Origin: Lachnospiraceae bacterium
GTDB taxonomy: Bacteria > Bacillota > Clostridia > Lachnospirales > Lachnospiraceae
NCBI GenBank assembly: GCA_015057585.1
Contig: SVEF01000009.1
Location: forward strand, 60,933-124,932
Direction: 5' to 3'
DNA: 64,000 nt
Translations under genes and position numbers: made by a program
Part shown: one piece after another, positions 26,252 through 38,406 of the stretch
How positions within the stretch are numbered: position 1 is the stretch's first letter
Layout: the number at the start of each line of letters is the position of its first letter
Notes under the pieces: generated by a model
Seen by the model: the letters and a program-made list of their open reading frames with translations, nothing else
What the model was told of the DNA's origin: nothing
Database searches by the model: none

Positions 26252-28897
26252 CTATTCCTCTGTCTCCTCTTCCCAATCCATCAGATAAACCCCGTCCGGT
26301 CCCCAGATCGTCCTCACGCCGCAGCTTGCGCTGTCTGTCTCCATCAGATAGTCCGTGCACACCGACAAGTCACTTTCTTTGATGAAAAACACACCTTTTC
26401 CGTCATACACAAGCAGTTTTCCATCCTGAAATACCGTACCTATATCTGTATATTCTGCTTTCACCTTGCCCTCATAATCCAGAATATGGGCAAAGCGTTC
26501 GTTTCCGGCAAGAATGTAGGTTTCATCAAACTGTATCCAGGTATATAGTTCCTCCGTTAATATCTCACTTCCGCGGCAGACAGCATAGTATACCGGCTCC
26601 TGCATCTCGCCGTAATACTCTTCCTCCGTCAGTGCCGTAATCCCGTAATACAGTCCCTTGGCGGATTCCGTATAATAATCGGAATAGCCCTGATACTTTT
26701 CCGGCAGCGGTGTAATCTGGTAGGTATCAATATTAAAAAGCACCTCGCGCCAGCTTTTCAAAGTCTCAAGCGGACCTAAAACCGGGTCTGCAACCAGAAG
26801 CTTCACCCAGCCTTCGCTCATCGCCGACTGCCTCCAGTTAATATAGTCAGAGTAATAGTACTCCCGGTCCCCGTCATTTAACTTGCTTCCGGTATACTCG
26901 CGGTAACCGTCTGTGGTAATATGATATAAAACCGTCTGCCCGTCTGTATTCAAAATCACAATCGCTCTCCCGCTCTCGTCCGGCAGGGTATTCATCATTC
27001 CGGTGGTCCCGGAAGCGACGGCTTCAAATATCAATTCTCCGGTTTCCGCATTATAATAGTGGACTGCGTAGTATACCTCATCTCCCTCGGCAATATCCTG
27101 CTCCATCCGGAAGCCTCTTGCATACTGTATATACCTCGTATATACAATTCCGTCTTCTGTCGTCAGACCGGTCTGCTCATAGGCATGCCGGTACAAAAGC
27201 TTGCCCTCCGTATCATACACATGCCCCTCCAGATTTTCATCGACCAGACAAATCCATTCTTCGTCATAGTGATAATAATAGCGGTGTACCTCCTCAATTA
27301 TGGTTTTCCCCTCATAATCTACCACCGTAAACAAATCTCCCGTACTGAGAGCAAACACCGATTGGTTGACATATGATGTCCTGTCTGCCGTTTCCCAATG
27401 AAGGGTCTCAAGGTTCCCCTCCGGATACTTCACCAAAGCATTCGGCGACTTTCCTCCCGGAGTGCCTGTCGAGGCAGTCTCGCCGAGCTTTCTGTCATCT
27501 AACAGATACCACTCCCCGTCGATAACCACACCCGCAGAAAAGCAGTCATCTATTTTGCCCTCCAGCACATACCACGAACATTTTTCCAATTCTTCATTGA
27601 TATAAAAGACACCTGTCCCGTCATACACTACCATCTTGCCGTTGACAAATCCCTCTCCGGTACTCGGATAGGTCTTAAGCACAACGCCTTCATGATCCAG
27701 AATTTCTGTCTGTGTTCCGGTTTCGGCTACAATATAGTTTTCCAGCCATGTAATCTGCTCGTACTTTTCCTCTGTCAGCACACGGTCTCCCTTACAAATC
27801 GCATATTTATAGGCTCCCGCATTCTCCTGATAGTTTGCCAGTGCCATCAGTTCACCATACCCCGCATCATACATCCGGTAAAATTGCTGATATTCCTCCG
27901 GGAACCGTACCAGCTCTAACGTTTCCACATTCAGGGAGGCCATATAGATATCATCCTTATACAAAAGCGACTCCGAAATTTTATCAAAGACATACACCCG
28001 CAGCCAGCCATTGGAAAAATTCATGTCTGCCCACCGGTAATCTCCCGGAAAATCAAAATACCGGTAATACACGCCTTCCGGAAGCTCCATTTCACGGCTG
28101 ACACATCCGTCCGCCGTAATCAGATATAAGGTGTTTGTCGTACCGTCACCACGTATGGCAGCAGCTCGTCCGTCCTTGTCCGGCAGGGAAAACACGCCGG
28201 CCTCATAATAATCTCCTACCGCTTCATACCACACCTTCGTGCCCCACTGATTCATATAGGAAATCCCGTAAAAGCCCTCACCCTCCTCTTCCGGCAAATA
28301 GGTTTTTACCTTCATTCCACCCGGATAGGACAATACAGTCCGGTATTTTACCCCGTCCTCCGTCTCTCCGTAGACACATCTTTCTTCGTCCGTATAATCT
28401 CTTTGTCTTTGGCCAAGCCGGTTAAATATGGTATACGTCCCCTGTGTGACAAATTCTACACTGTCAATTCCGTCCGAATAGCTGTAATTCTCATAACGAA
28501 ACGGAATTATCTGGGTGCCGTAACTATCTACCATCCCCCACATTCCGTTTTTCTTGGCAAGGTAACACGTATCATCATCCCAGACCCGCCAAAGCTCCTC
28601 ATAAGCAGTTCCAAGCTGACCTGTCAGCTTTTCTTTTTCCTCCATCTGCTCAAAATGGTCCTCTGTTTCTTCCTCAGACACAATTCCCTCCTGCCATTGC
28701 TGCAGAATCGCCTGGACTTTCGGAAACTTTCCTTCCTTAATCCCACGGTACAAAACAGCCAAAAAAAACACACCATCAATTAAAAGGAAGGCAACGATTG
28801 CAAAAACCAGACACATAATACGTATTCCGCGTCTGACTTCCTTCTTCTCCTGTTCTCTCTTCTGTTCGTTTTCTTCCTGTCTTCTGTACTCTTCCAT
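26252..28897 (-). CDS. Membrane-anchored WG-repeat (KWG) protein
   Basis: An 881-aa protein with a charged cytoplasmic N-terminus (~25 residues), one membrane span (~28-50), then a large outer region of WG-type repeats such as NGMWGMVDSYGTQIIPFRYE. Many repeats have the 'G...D..G.....Y' spacing of β-propeller-like folds. It lies 5 bp downstream of the S66 peptidase gene in the same operon. Such proteins are probable surface-exposed binding scaffolds; there is no catalytic motif. Function unknown. Confidence 0.75.
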   Translation of the reverse strand: MEEYRRQEENEQKREQEKKEVRRGIRIMCLVFAIVAFLLIDGVFFLAVLYRGIKEGKFPKVQAILQQWQEGIVSEEETEDHFEQMEEKEKLTGQLGTAYEELWRVWDDDTCYLAKKNGMWGMVDSYGTQIIPFRYENYSYSDGIDSVEFVTQGTYTIFNRLGQRQRDYTDEERCVYGETEDGVKYRTVLSYPGGMKVKTYLPEEEGEGFYGISYMNQWGTKVWYEAVGDYYEAGVFSLPDKDGRAAAIRGDGTTNTLYLITADGCVSREMELPEGVYYRYFDFPGDYRWADMNFSNGWLRVYVFDKISESLLYKDDIYMASLNVETLELVRFPEEYQQFYRMYDAGYGELMALANYQENAGAYKYAICKGDRVLTEEKYEQITWLENYIVAETGTQTEILDHEGVVLKTYPSTGEGFVNGKMVVYDGTGVFYINEELEKCSWYVLEGKIDDCFSAGVVIDGEWYLLDDRKLGETASTGTPGGKSPNALVKYPEGNLETLHWETADRTSYVNQSVFALSTGDLFTVVDYEGKTIIEEVHRYYYHYDEEWICLVDENLEGHVYDTEGKLLYRHAYEQTGLTTEDGIVYTRYIQYARGFRMEQDIAEGDEVYYAVHYYNAETGELIFEAVASGTTGMMNTLPDESGRAIVILNTDGQTVLYHITTDGYREYTGSKLNDGDREYYYSDYINWRQSAMSEGWVKLLVADPVLGPLETLKSWREVLFNIDTYQITPLPEKYQGYSDYYTESAKGLYYGITALTEEEYYGEMQEPVYYAVCRGSEILTEELYTWIQFDETYILAGNERFAHILDYEGKVKAEYTDIGTVFQDGKLLVYDGKGVFFIKESDLSVCTDYLMETDSASCGVRTIWGPDGVYLMDWEEETEE

Positions 28898-28902
28898 TTT
28901 TC

Positions 28903-29949
28903 CTACTCCATCTTCACTGTGATATCATTTCCTTCTACGGAAATCTCTGCCAGGCTTCCGCAAATGAGCGGCATCATCGGAGCAAAATGCCCCACGTCCG
29001 CATCCATGATAATCGGCACATTATATTGTTTCAAAATCTCTGTTACTGCGCTGTACTGGTCAAGTCCCATCAGTTCCTGTCCAAAGCACAACGGTCTTCC
29101 GATCAAAAAGCCCTTCACATGCGAAAACCAGCCGGCACGGTCTAACTGCCAGATGGCACGGCGTATGGACATGACATTCAAATCGCACGCCTCCAAAAAC
29201 CAAAGAATCCCCTCTTCTTTATACCTTTCCGCAAATTCTGCCACCCTGTCATATTTTGTTCCGACCAGCATATCAAGACAGTCCAGGCAGCCACCGATGA
29301 GTCTGCCGGAAATGTGAGCCTTTGCAGCCTCACCCTCTGTCAGTTCTCCCGTCTCCGGATGATATACCTTCAGGACTCTCTTTTCCGTAATATGATACGG
29401 CACAAGCGGATGCTCTGCATCCTTTAAGGATTCCTTCTCCCAGCCGTCATACCCCTTTACCTGTGTTACCTCTCCGGTCAGAATTCCAAACGCATCTGCC
29501 ACCGACTGATGCCACGGCTCCATGCCAAAGGTTGCCGCGCACGGTCCGTACACGGATGCCACATCGCAAAGCGTTGTCAGAAGAAACGTAAAATTGGTAT
29601 TATCAGAATATCCCATGTACCACTTCGGCTCCGCCTCTTTGATTTTATCAAAATCCACATAATCCAAGGTTTCACACATCAGTTCCCCGCCGCCGCAGGA
29701 AATAATGACATCATTCTCCATGCCGCAGTAACTCTGTGTCAGTTCGTCCCCGCAGTTCTTTGGCGTACTGCTGATGCCGATGCCTTCGCCTTTATAGCAG
29801 TTTGGTCCCAGCTGCAGGTGATATCCCATCCTGCTCCACTTTTCCTGCGCGTGGTCAAATGCCGTACGGTACGGTTCTATCGCACAACCAAACGACGGTG
29901 CCACAAAACCAATCGTGCCGTTTTTTTCTAAATACTTCGGATATCTCAT
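28903..29949 (-). CDS. S66 LD-carboxypeptidase / MccF-like peptidase
   Basis: A serine peptidase of family S66 that cuts L,D-bonds in peptidoglycan peptides or inactivates microcin C-type nucleotide peptides. The nucleophile is in MGYSDNTN (Ser ~117), with Glu in WFLEACD (~243) and His in DVGHFAPMMPL (~310), matching the Ser-Glu-His triad. GFVAPSFG at the N-terminus and ISCGGGELMCE are family traits. 348 aa. It has no signal peptide and is first in its operon. The S66 subtype (LdcA or MccF) is not resolved. Confidence 0.88.
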   Translation of the reverse strand: MRYPKYLEKNGTIGFVAPSFGCAIEPYRTAFDHAQEKWSRMGYHLQLGPNCYKGEGIGISSTPKNCGDELTQSYCGMENDVIISCGGGELMCETLDYVDFDKIKEAEPKWYMGYSDNTNFTFLLTTLCDVASVYGPCAATFGMEPWHQSVADAFGILTGEVTQVKGYDGWEKESLKDAEHPLVPYHITEKRVLKVYHPETGELTEGEAAKAHISGRLIGGCLDCLDMLVGTKYDRVAEFAERYKEEGILWFLEACDLNVMSIRRAIWQLDRAGWFSHVKGFLIGRPLCFGQELMGLDQYSAVTEILKQYNVPIIMDADVGHFAPMMPLICGSLAEISVEGNDITVKME

Positions 29950-30048
29950 ATCGTAATTCTCCTTTTTATGGATTTACATATAGTTCATATTAAACTATTT
30001 TTATTTTATCATACTTTCTGCGAAAATTCATCCTTTCTTCCTTTTTCT

Positions 30049-30056
30049 CCGATAAT
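30049..30056 (+). promoter_or_regulatory. Possible flagellar-type -10 (CCGATAAT) before the FliK-like gene
   Basis: The CCGATAAT string resembles the -10 of sigma-28 (SigD) promoters, GCCGATAA, and lies ~48 bp before the GTG start. No matching -35 at the right distance was found. The gene product suits flagellar control, but this site is weak evidence. Confidence 0.2.
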
Positions 30057-30103
30057 ATGTTAAGATAATCTTATATGAACAACGCAGAAAGGAGCGATTA
30101 CCC

Positions 30104-31669
30104 GTGAGTATGCTGGACCAGTTGCTTGCAAACTTATATCAGCCAAGCAAACAGGAGAAAAGTTCACCTCTTTCCGGAAAACAAGCGGCGCAGGCCATAA
30201 AAACCCATGCGCAGGCCCAAATGGCCGCTGTCTCCGGTCAGACCCTCGTCTCCCAGGGACAATTTTTACGCGGCGAGGTTCTTGATTTGCGTGCCAATCA
30301 GATTCTTGTTCTCCTGGAAAACGGCGCTACGGTTTCTGCACGTACCGAAGGCACACTGGATCTCGCCATCGGTGAAAATGCACGTTTCTTCGTCTCGCAG
30401 ACCAAAGAGGACCAGATTATTTTAAAGCATGTAAAAGAAGACTCGGAACCCGAGAATCCAATGATAGAGAAAGCATTAAGCGCCGCAGGTATTACACGTA
30501 CCGAAAAAAGCGTAGCCATTGTGTCGGAACTTCTCTCTCACAGCCAGCCTGTGACAGAAGCAAACATCCGCCATTACCTGTCCCTGTCCGCAAAATATCC
30601 GGACCTTCCGGTAAAAAATTTTATTTTAATGGACCTGCATCAGGTTCCGGTTACCCCGGAAACGGTTTCTGCTTTTAGTTCCTATCATGACGGCAACGGC
30701 CAATTGCTGACACAGGCAACCAATCTGATTGCTGAACTCACAGCACAAATCGACCGTCTTCCGGAAGGAGACATAAAACAACAATTTTTACAGGAATTCC
30801 GTCAGATACTGGCGGAGCCTGCTGCCATCTTACCGGAAGGAAACCTATCCATGAATAAAGGGATTCCTGTCTCCGTTGCTACCGCCGCAGATGAAACCGG
30901 TTCCCCGACCGAATCCGGCACCCTCACAGAAACCACCATGCTTTCGGAACACGACACCCGGTCCGGCTCCGACACTCCGGTGCAAACCCTTACAACGGAC
31001 ATGGTTGCGGATATTCGGTCGGAAAATTCGGAGACATCTCCGTCACGGGTGACGGAAACTCCGCCAAACGACTTTCTCTCCTCCTTCCTCCTCTCTCCGG
31101 AAGAAGTGGCAGACGCAGATAAAGTCAAACACTATTATGAAAACATAAATCAAAAGCTGGCCGCTCTCGAACAGCTAGCACAAACAGTGGCGGATACTGC
31201 CAAAGAACCGGCTGTCACTGCTCCGAAGCAGATGCGCAGTAACCTGTCTTTCATGGAGTCGGTCAATCAGGTAGTTCCTTTCCTTCAGCTCCCGCTGAAA
31301 TTTAAGGAAACACCTGCCCACGGCGAATTATATGTCTATGAACGGAAACGCGCCTTAAAACCGACCGATTCTTTCAGCGCACTTTTACATCTCGACATGG
31401 AAGCCCTCGGCAGCATGGATGTATTCGTAACACTGGCCGGACAGCATATCACAGCCCGTTTTTCCATGACGCAAAACGACTCTGCCGACCTGATCCGTAC
31501 GGAGCTGCCGTCTCTTTCCGACGCACTTGCAAAGCAGGGCTATTCTCTGACTTCGGATGTTACGGTAACAGAACCGGACACAGAGAATGCTCCGACACTT
31601 TTAGAACAATTTTTAGAGTTACACGCCCCTGGCGGTGTCAAACGTTATACCTTTGACATCCGGGCCTGA
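30104..31669 (+). CDS. FliK-like flagellar hook-length control protein
   Basis: A 521-aa soluble, Gln/Thr/Ser-rich protein with a long variable N-terminal and middle region. The C-terminal domain (~400-515) has a β-rich pattern, LDMEALGSMDVFVTLAGQHITARFSM, then ADLIRTELPSLSDALAKQGYSL, typical of FliK C-terminal domains that switch export specificity. The GTG start is 9 bases after AAAGGAG; an ATG two codons later is possible. It is the only flagellar-like gene here, flanked by unrelated genes, and ends at a strong terminator. Confidence 0.7.
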   Translation: MSMLDQLLANLYQPSKQEKSSPLSGKQAAQAIKTHAQAQMAAVSGQTLVSQGQFLRGEVLDLRANQILVLLENGATVSARTEGTLDLAIGENARFFVSQTKEDQIILKHVKEDSEPENPMIEKALSAAGITRTEKSVAIVSELLSHSQPVTEANIRHYLSLSAKYPDLPVKNFILMDLHQVPVTPETVSAFSSYHDGNGQLLTQATNLIAELTAQIDRLPEGDIKQQFLQEFRQILAEPAAILPEGNLSMNKGIPVSVATAADETGSPTESGTLTETTMLSEHDTRSGSDTPVQTLTTDMVADIRSENSETSPSRVTETPPNDFLSSFLLSPEEVADADKVKHYYENINQKLAALEQLAQTVADTAKEPAVTAPKQMRSNLSFMESVNQVVPFLQLPLKFKETPAHGELYVYERKRALKPTDSFSALLHLDMEALGSMDVFVTLAGQHITARFSMTQNDSADLIRTELPSLSDALAKQGYSLTSDVTVTEPDTENAPTLLEQFLELHAPGGVKRYTFDIRA

Positions 31670-31685
31670 CTGCTGCAACAGAACC

Positions 31686-31731
31686 AAAAAAGACGGTCTG
31701 TGACAGAATCCTCTGCCACGACCGCCTTTTT
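31686..31731. terminator. Bidirectional terminator between fliK-like gene and the 528-aa gene
   Basis: Arms around 31686-31700 and 31715-31731 (AAAAAGACGGTC with GACCGCCTTTTT) carry one mismatch, and T-runs follow on both strands. It fits both converging transcripts. Confidence 0.85.
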
Positions 31732-31760
31732 CATTTACCAAATTAATATACAACTGAAAC

Positions 31761-33347
31761 TTAGTAACCGCCAAACATTAGCTTCATCGCAAGGGAGTAC
31801 AGATTTCCCGTCACTTCAGAAATCATATCTTCCCAGTCCTCTGCCGTCATAGTAACCACATCCCAGGTAATTTCCTCCGGTGGGGTAATCTTTTCTTCCA
31901 ATACCTTTACAGAGAAGTCCGTCTGAAAGCCCAAATGCAATTCGTCTCCGTATTCGGAAATCATAATGTCATTTAGCTCAAATGCAAATTCGCTTCCCTT
32001 CTTCGGGATGGTCAATACACCTTCTAAAGCAAATTCGACATCAGCATCCGGAATTAAAATGCCGAAGTAAAAATCGCCTTCTTCCTTTTCATACGTGGAT
32101 ACCAGGCGTACGGTTTCTTCCTCTTCAATCCAAAGTGCCCACTCCGAAGAAAGACTCTCTTCGGTATTCTCTGTCACATGTGTCAGTTCGAATAAACGTA
32201 CCGTTTCTCCGTAACCCGAAATATCCAAAAACAGATCCATGTTATCGTAACGGTTGCCTTCCGGTGCAAACAATGCATTCAGGTTCAAAGACACCTCTTC
32301 CTTTAATTCAACGCAAAGATCCGCCATAATCAGGCGTTTTCCGTTTAAGTAAATTCGCAGGGTTGTGGATGCAATCTGGCCCTTGATTTCTTCCTTCCAG
32401 GCATCCAGTTCTTCCTTTATTTCCTCTACGGAAGCACGCATCTCTTCTAATGCTGCCTCGTCATATGCCGCCGCATTTTCTTCGATATAGGCATTGTAAT
32501 ACGTCATCGTCTCGTCAATCAGTGCCGACAGGAAGGTTTCCACTTCCTCCGGTCCGAAGGTCGCCTTATATTCCTTACATGTTACGGTTTCATCGCCAAC
32601 AACAATCTTAGCCTCTCCTGCCTTTTCCGCTTCCATGCTCTGAAACAGTTCGTCCTTCTTCTCTTTTAATGCTTTCAGGTACTTAAGTAATTCTTTTTCC
32701 AGTTCCTTGGAAGTTTCTGAATCGCCTGCAGTCTCTAAACTGTCGGAAACCGTTTCCAGAATAGCGGTAAACTCCTCGCCAAGCATCTCTGCCAGTTCGG
32801 ATTCCTTCAGTTTCTGCACAAATTCACTGTCCGCATAATTAGCTCCCAGATATCCTTCCAGCAACTCCGGAACACTGGCCGCTGCCTTTTCCTCATCCAC
32901 ATAGACAAAAGCGGAAAGAAGTGTCGTATCTGCCACCTTTGCTCCCAGATTTACATCCATCTGTTTTTTCTTTACATCAAAACGGAATGTCCCATCCAGT
33001 CCGATTTTCGGAAGCGTCAGACCGTCAATTCCAAGGGCATCTAACGGAATATCTTCTAACTGTATTCCGGACTCTACCTCTACTCCCTTTTTGGAGATCG
33101 ACTTGAAAAATTCCTTCCAGCCAAACAGTTCGCCAAAAGCACTCTCTTCGTTTTCAAACAAAGACTCCAGTGCATTTTCCACCTTCTTTTCCGGTGAAGC
33201 AAAAACTTCCGTCTGTGCCACTCCGATTGTACCACCAACCACAATCGTGGTTGCAACCACTGCTGTCACTACTTTGGTTGCTGTTGTTGCCAGTACTGCG
33301 CTCTTAGCCTTTAAAAATGCAGCACCAATACTTGATAAAAATCCCAT
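31761..33347 (-). CDS. Membrane-anchored acidic protein of unknown function
   Basis: A 528-aa protein with an uncleaved-looking N-terminal hydrophobic segment (~18-45, Ala/Thr/Val-rich). A β-rich outer region follows with a central Glu/Lys coiled-coil-like stretch (KELEKELLKYLKALKEKKDELFQ) and a second helix (~300-320). It starts 30 bp after lacZ ends on the same strand, so it is probably co-transcribed. I know no named family; it resembles other Lachnospiraceae surface proteins with long acidic ectodomains only in general style. Confidence 0.6.
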   Translation of the reverse strand: MGFLSSIGAAFLKAKSAVLATTATKVVTAVVATTIVVGGTIGVAQTEVFASPEKKVENALESLFENEESAFGELFGWKEFFKSISKKGVEVESGIQLEDIPLDALGIDGLTLPKIGLDGTFRFDVKKKQMDVNLGAKVADTTLLSAFVYVDEEKAAASVPELLEGYLGANYADSEFVQKLKESELAEMLGEEFTAILETVSDSLETAGDSETSKELEKELLKYLKALKEKKDELFQSMEAEKAGEAKIVVGDETVTCKEYKATFGPEEVETFLSALIDETMTYYNAYIEENAAAYDEAALEEMRASVEEIKEELDAWKEEIKGQIASTTLRIYLNGKRLIMADLCVELKEEVSLNLNALFAPEGNRYDNMDLFLDISGYGETVRLFELTHVTENTEESLSSEWALWIEEEETVRLVSTYEKEEGDFYFGILIPDADVEFALEGVLTIPKKGSEFAFELNDIMISEYGDELHLGFQTDFSVKVLEEKITPPEEITWDVVTMTAEDWEDMISEVTGNLYSLAMKLMFGGY

Positions 33348-33377
33348 ATCTTCACCTCATATCTTTCTGTCAGTCAA

Positions 33378-36461
<3,084 letters not shown>

Positions 36462-36468
36462 TTATCTC

Positions 36469-36497
36469 TTGAATTATACCATACGACCCTTTAAAAT
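36469..36497 (+). promoter_or_regulatory. Promoter of the TIGR01906-family membrane gene
   Basis: TTGAAT (36469-36474), 17 bp, TAAAAT (36492-36497), with the ATG at 36535 after GGGAGG. It overlaps the divergent lacZ promoter, so the two genes may compete. Confidence 0.65.
36473..36478 (-). promoter_or_regulatory. Extended -10 of the lacZ promoter
   Basis: On the minus strand TGGTATAAT is an extended -10 with a weak -35. It lies ~40 bp before the chosen lacZ ATG and overlaps the -35 of the divergent promoter. No operator palindrome was found. Confidence 0.45.
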
Positions 36498-36534
36498 ACT
36501 ACTACAGTTATTTTTATTTTTAGGGAGGTTTCCT

Positions 36535-37173
36535 ATGAAAAAGCACTTAATTTTTTCCGGATTTATCAACTTTGCCATCGGCATTTTCTTTCTCGTGTTC
36601 TTTATCTCCGTTGGTCTGTGCGTTGCTATTTATGCACGTCCGCTCTACTACATACATTTAGAGGAATTGTCCGCAGAAACCGGGGCACCGGTGGAAATGA
36701 TCAAAGAAAACTACGATGCCCTGATTGACTGGTGCAGTCCGTTTGAACGCGGGGAATTGTCCTTCCCGTCTCTCCCTTCCTCCGAAAGCGGCATTTCCCA
36801 TTTTGAAGAGGTAAAGGTGATTTTTAATTTATTTTTCGTGATGTTATTTATCTGCCCGGTCTTTCTCGCCGGACTGATTTACCTGCAGCACAAACGTGGC
36901 AGCAGTTCCTATTTACTCGCTTCGCCAATCATCGTCTGTGCCCTGCCGCTCGTTGTAGCCGCAGCATGTGCCATCGACTTTAGCAAAGCTTTCGTGATTT
37001 TCCATAAAATCATGTTCCGCAACGATGACTGGATTTTTTCCATGTATGAGGATCCGATCATTCTGTTTTTACCGGAAAGTTTCTTCATGCAGTGTGCCCT
37101 TGTCATAGTGGCCGTTGTTCTTCTTGGTTGCGGTGTGTTATGGGGCTTCTGTTTTGCGAACAGAAAAAAATAA
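36535..37173 (+). CDS. TIGR01906/DUF1461 integral membrane protein
   Basis: A 212-aa protein with four likely membrane spans (~8-35, ~95-115, ~125-145, ~185-205). An outer loop contains LEELSAETG and IKENYDALIDW, and the SGISHFEEVKVIF motif before the second span. These are the marks of the TIGR01906 family found across Firmicutes. ATG at 36535 is chosen because AGGGAGG is 6 bases upstream; the frame itself runs in from 36361. Function unknown. Confidence 0.75.
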   Translation: MKKHLIFSGFINFAIGIFFLVFFISVGLCVAIYARPLYYIHLEELSAETGAPVEMIKENYDALIDWCSPFERGELSFPSLPSSESGISHFEEVKVIFNLFFVMLFICPVFLAGLIYLQHKRGSSSYLLASPIIVCALPLVVAAACAIDFSKAFVIFHKIMFRNDDWIFSMYEDPIILFLPESFFMQCALVIVAVVLLGCGVLWGFCFANRKK

Positions 37174-37186
37174 GCGCAAATAAATT

Positions 37187-37218
37187 AAAAGACGGGTTGC
37201 AAACACAATCCGTCTTTT
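37187..37218. terminator. Bidirectional terminator
   Basis: AAAAGACGGGTTG and CAATCCGTCTTTT pair with one G-T, flanked by A and T runs. It sits between the converging TIGR01906 gene and the C39-like lipoprotein gene. Confidence 0.85.
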
Positions 37219-37225
37219 TTCTTTA

Positions 37226-38350
37226 CTAATTTCCTGAAATAATCACTGCACTTTCATACTGCTCACGGTATCGTTTGAAATAACGTTCCATATCAAATTC
37301 CACCAGTCCGCGGAGCGGGTCCGCAACGATGACCGTTTCCCTGTCCCTGTTGTATCCGATCAAAACCGTACAGTGCTCGTAGCCTCTCCATTCAATCAGT
37401 TCACCATCCACTTCCCAGGATGCAGTCACTTTCGTCTCTACCAGATTGGTCGTTCCCCAAACCAGTACCGGCGTTCCGTCCGCTATGAACTGCAACAGTT
37501 CCTCCTGGGTACTTCCGGAAACATCCATTGCCTTTTTGTTCGTATTTCCCTTTTCGGCAAAATACCGGTTTGCTGCTTCCACAATCACCGGTGCGTAACA
37601 GCCATAGCTTCCTTTGGATACCTTCGGGTCCCCAAGATATGCCTCAAACGGCGATGCTGTGCCGGGTTCTGCCAGCGTCAGGAAGTTTTCCGCCAGGTAT
37701 AACTTATCCACATAATCACCCAAATAATTTAGTACAATCGTCAGACACGTAATCTCCGGTCCTGCCGGCAAATCCGGTTTCTGCAGGATGTTTTTCACAC
37801 CCAGCATGGCCACATCTTCTCCGTTTAAGAGCGCTCGATACGTATAATCCATCGTATCCAGATGCGTCGTTCCGATGGCATCCGGCCATTCTGTCGTCAA
37901 ATAAGCACTGTTTACATAAGCAACTTCACCGTTGTAACTGATTTTCGACCACCCGTTATCCAAAATCGCCAGTCTATGTACCTGATCGTTGGCCTGTAAG
38001 CCCCCAACAATTAAAAACTTAGTAGACCAGCCTTCTCTGATATTCACCGCCTCTTTGACATACACCCATTCGTCTACTACAATTCCGGAGGGTTCCACAT
38101 TGTCCGGAGTCGGCGTCGGGGTCGGAGAAAGCGTCGGAGTCGGAGAATTCGTCGGTCCCGGGGTCGGGGTAGCCGTCAAAATCCGGATGCTGACATTCCC
38201 TTCATCCACATACGGTGGTTCCAGAGAACCGAGCATGTCACCCATCAGACTATCAAACGTATCGGATGCCGTCTGTAATGCCTGCGCACAGCCGGCACAA
38301 GCCACCGTAAGCAACAATAATAACAGCAGTTTCCATTTCTTCTTTATCAT
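37226..38350 (-). CDS. Lipoprotein with SH3 domain and C39-like peptidase domain, altered Cys position
   Basis: The signal ends in a lipobox, TVACAGC (Cys ~20). A Thr-Pro linker (~60-85), an SH3 domain with VNIREG and YVNSAYL (~95-150), and a C39_2-type papain-like domain (~195-370) follow. The domain has GPEITCLTIVLNYLG, YEHCTVLIGYN and VADPL. In usual members the nucleophile is in 'GCEV(T/A)SL'; here that place is Pro and a Cys occurs four residues later. The His and Asp look intact. It may be active with a shifted Cys or a non-catalytic binder. Extracellular, membrane-anchored. Confidence 0.8.
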   Translation of the reverse strand: MIKKKWKLLLLLLLTVACAGCAQALQTASDTFDSLMGDMLGSLEPPYVDEGNVSIRILTATPTPGPTNSPTPTLSPTPTPTPDNVEPSGIVVDEWVYVKEAVNIREGWSTKFLIVGGLQANDQVHRLAILDNGWSKISYNGEVAYVNSAYLTTEWPDAIGTTHLDTMDYTYRALLNGEDVAMLGVKNILQKPDLPAGPEITCLTIVLNYLGDYVDKLYLAENFLTLAEPGTASPFEAYLGDPKVSKGSYGCYAPVIVEAANRYFAEKGNTNKKAMDVSGSTQEELLQFIADGTPVLVWGTTNLVETKVTASWEVDGELIEWRGYEHCTVLIGYNRDRETVIVADPLRGLVEFDMERYFKRYREQYESAVIISGN

Positions 38351-38406
38351 AAATTCACCATTTTCCTCTCACACACTTGAAAAGCATTTCTCTTTGGCTT
38401 ATTTTA

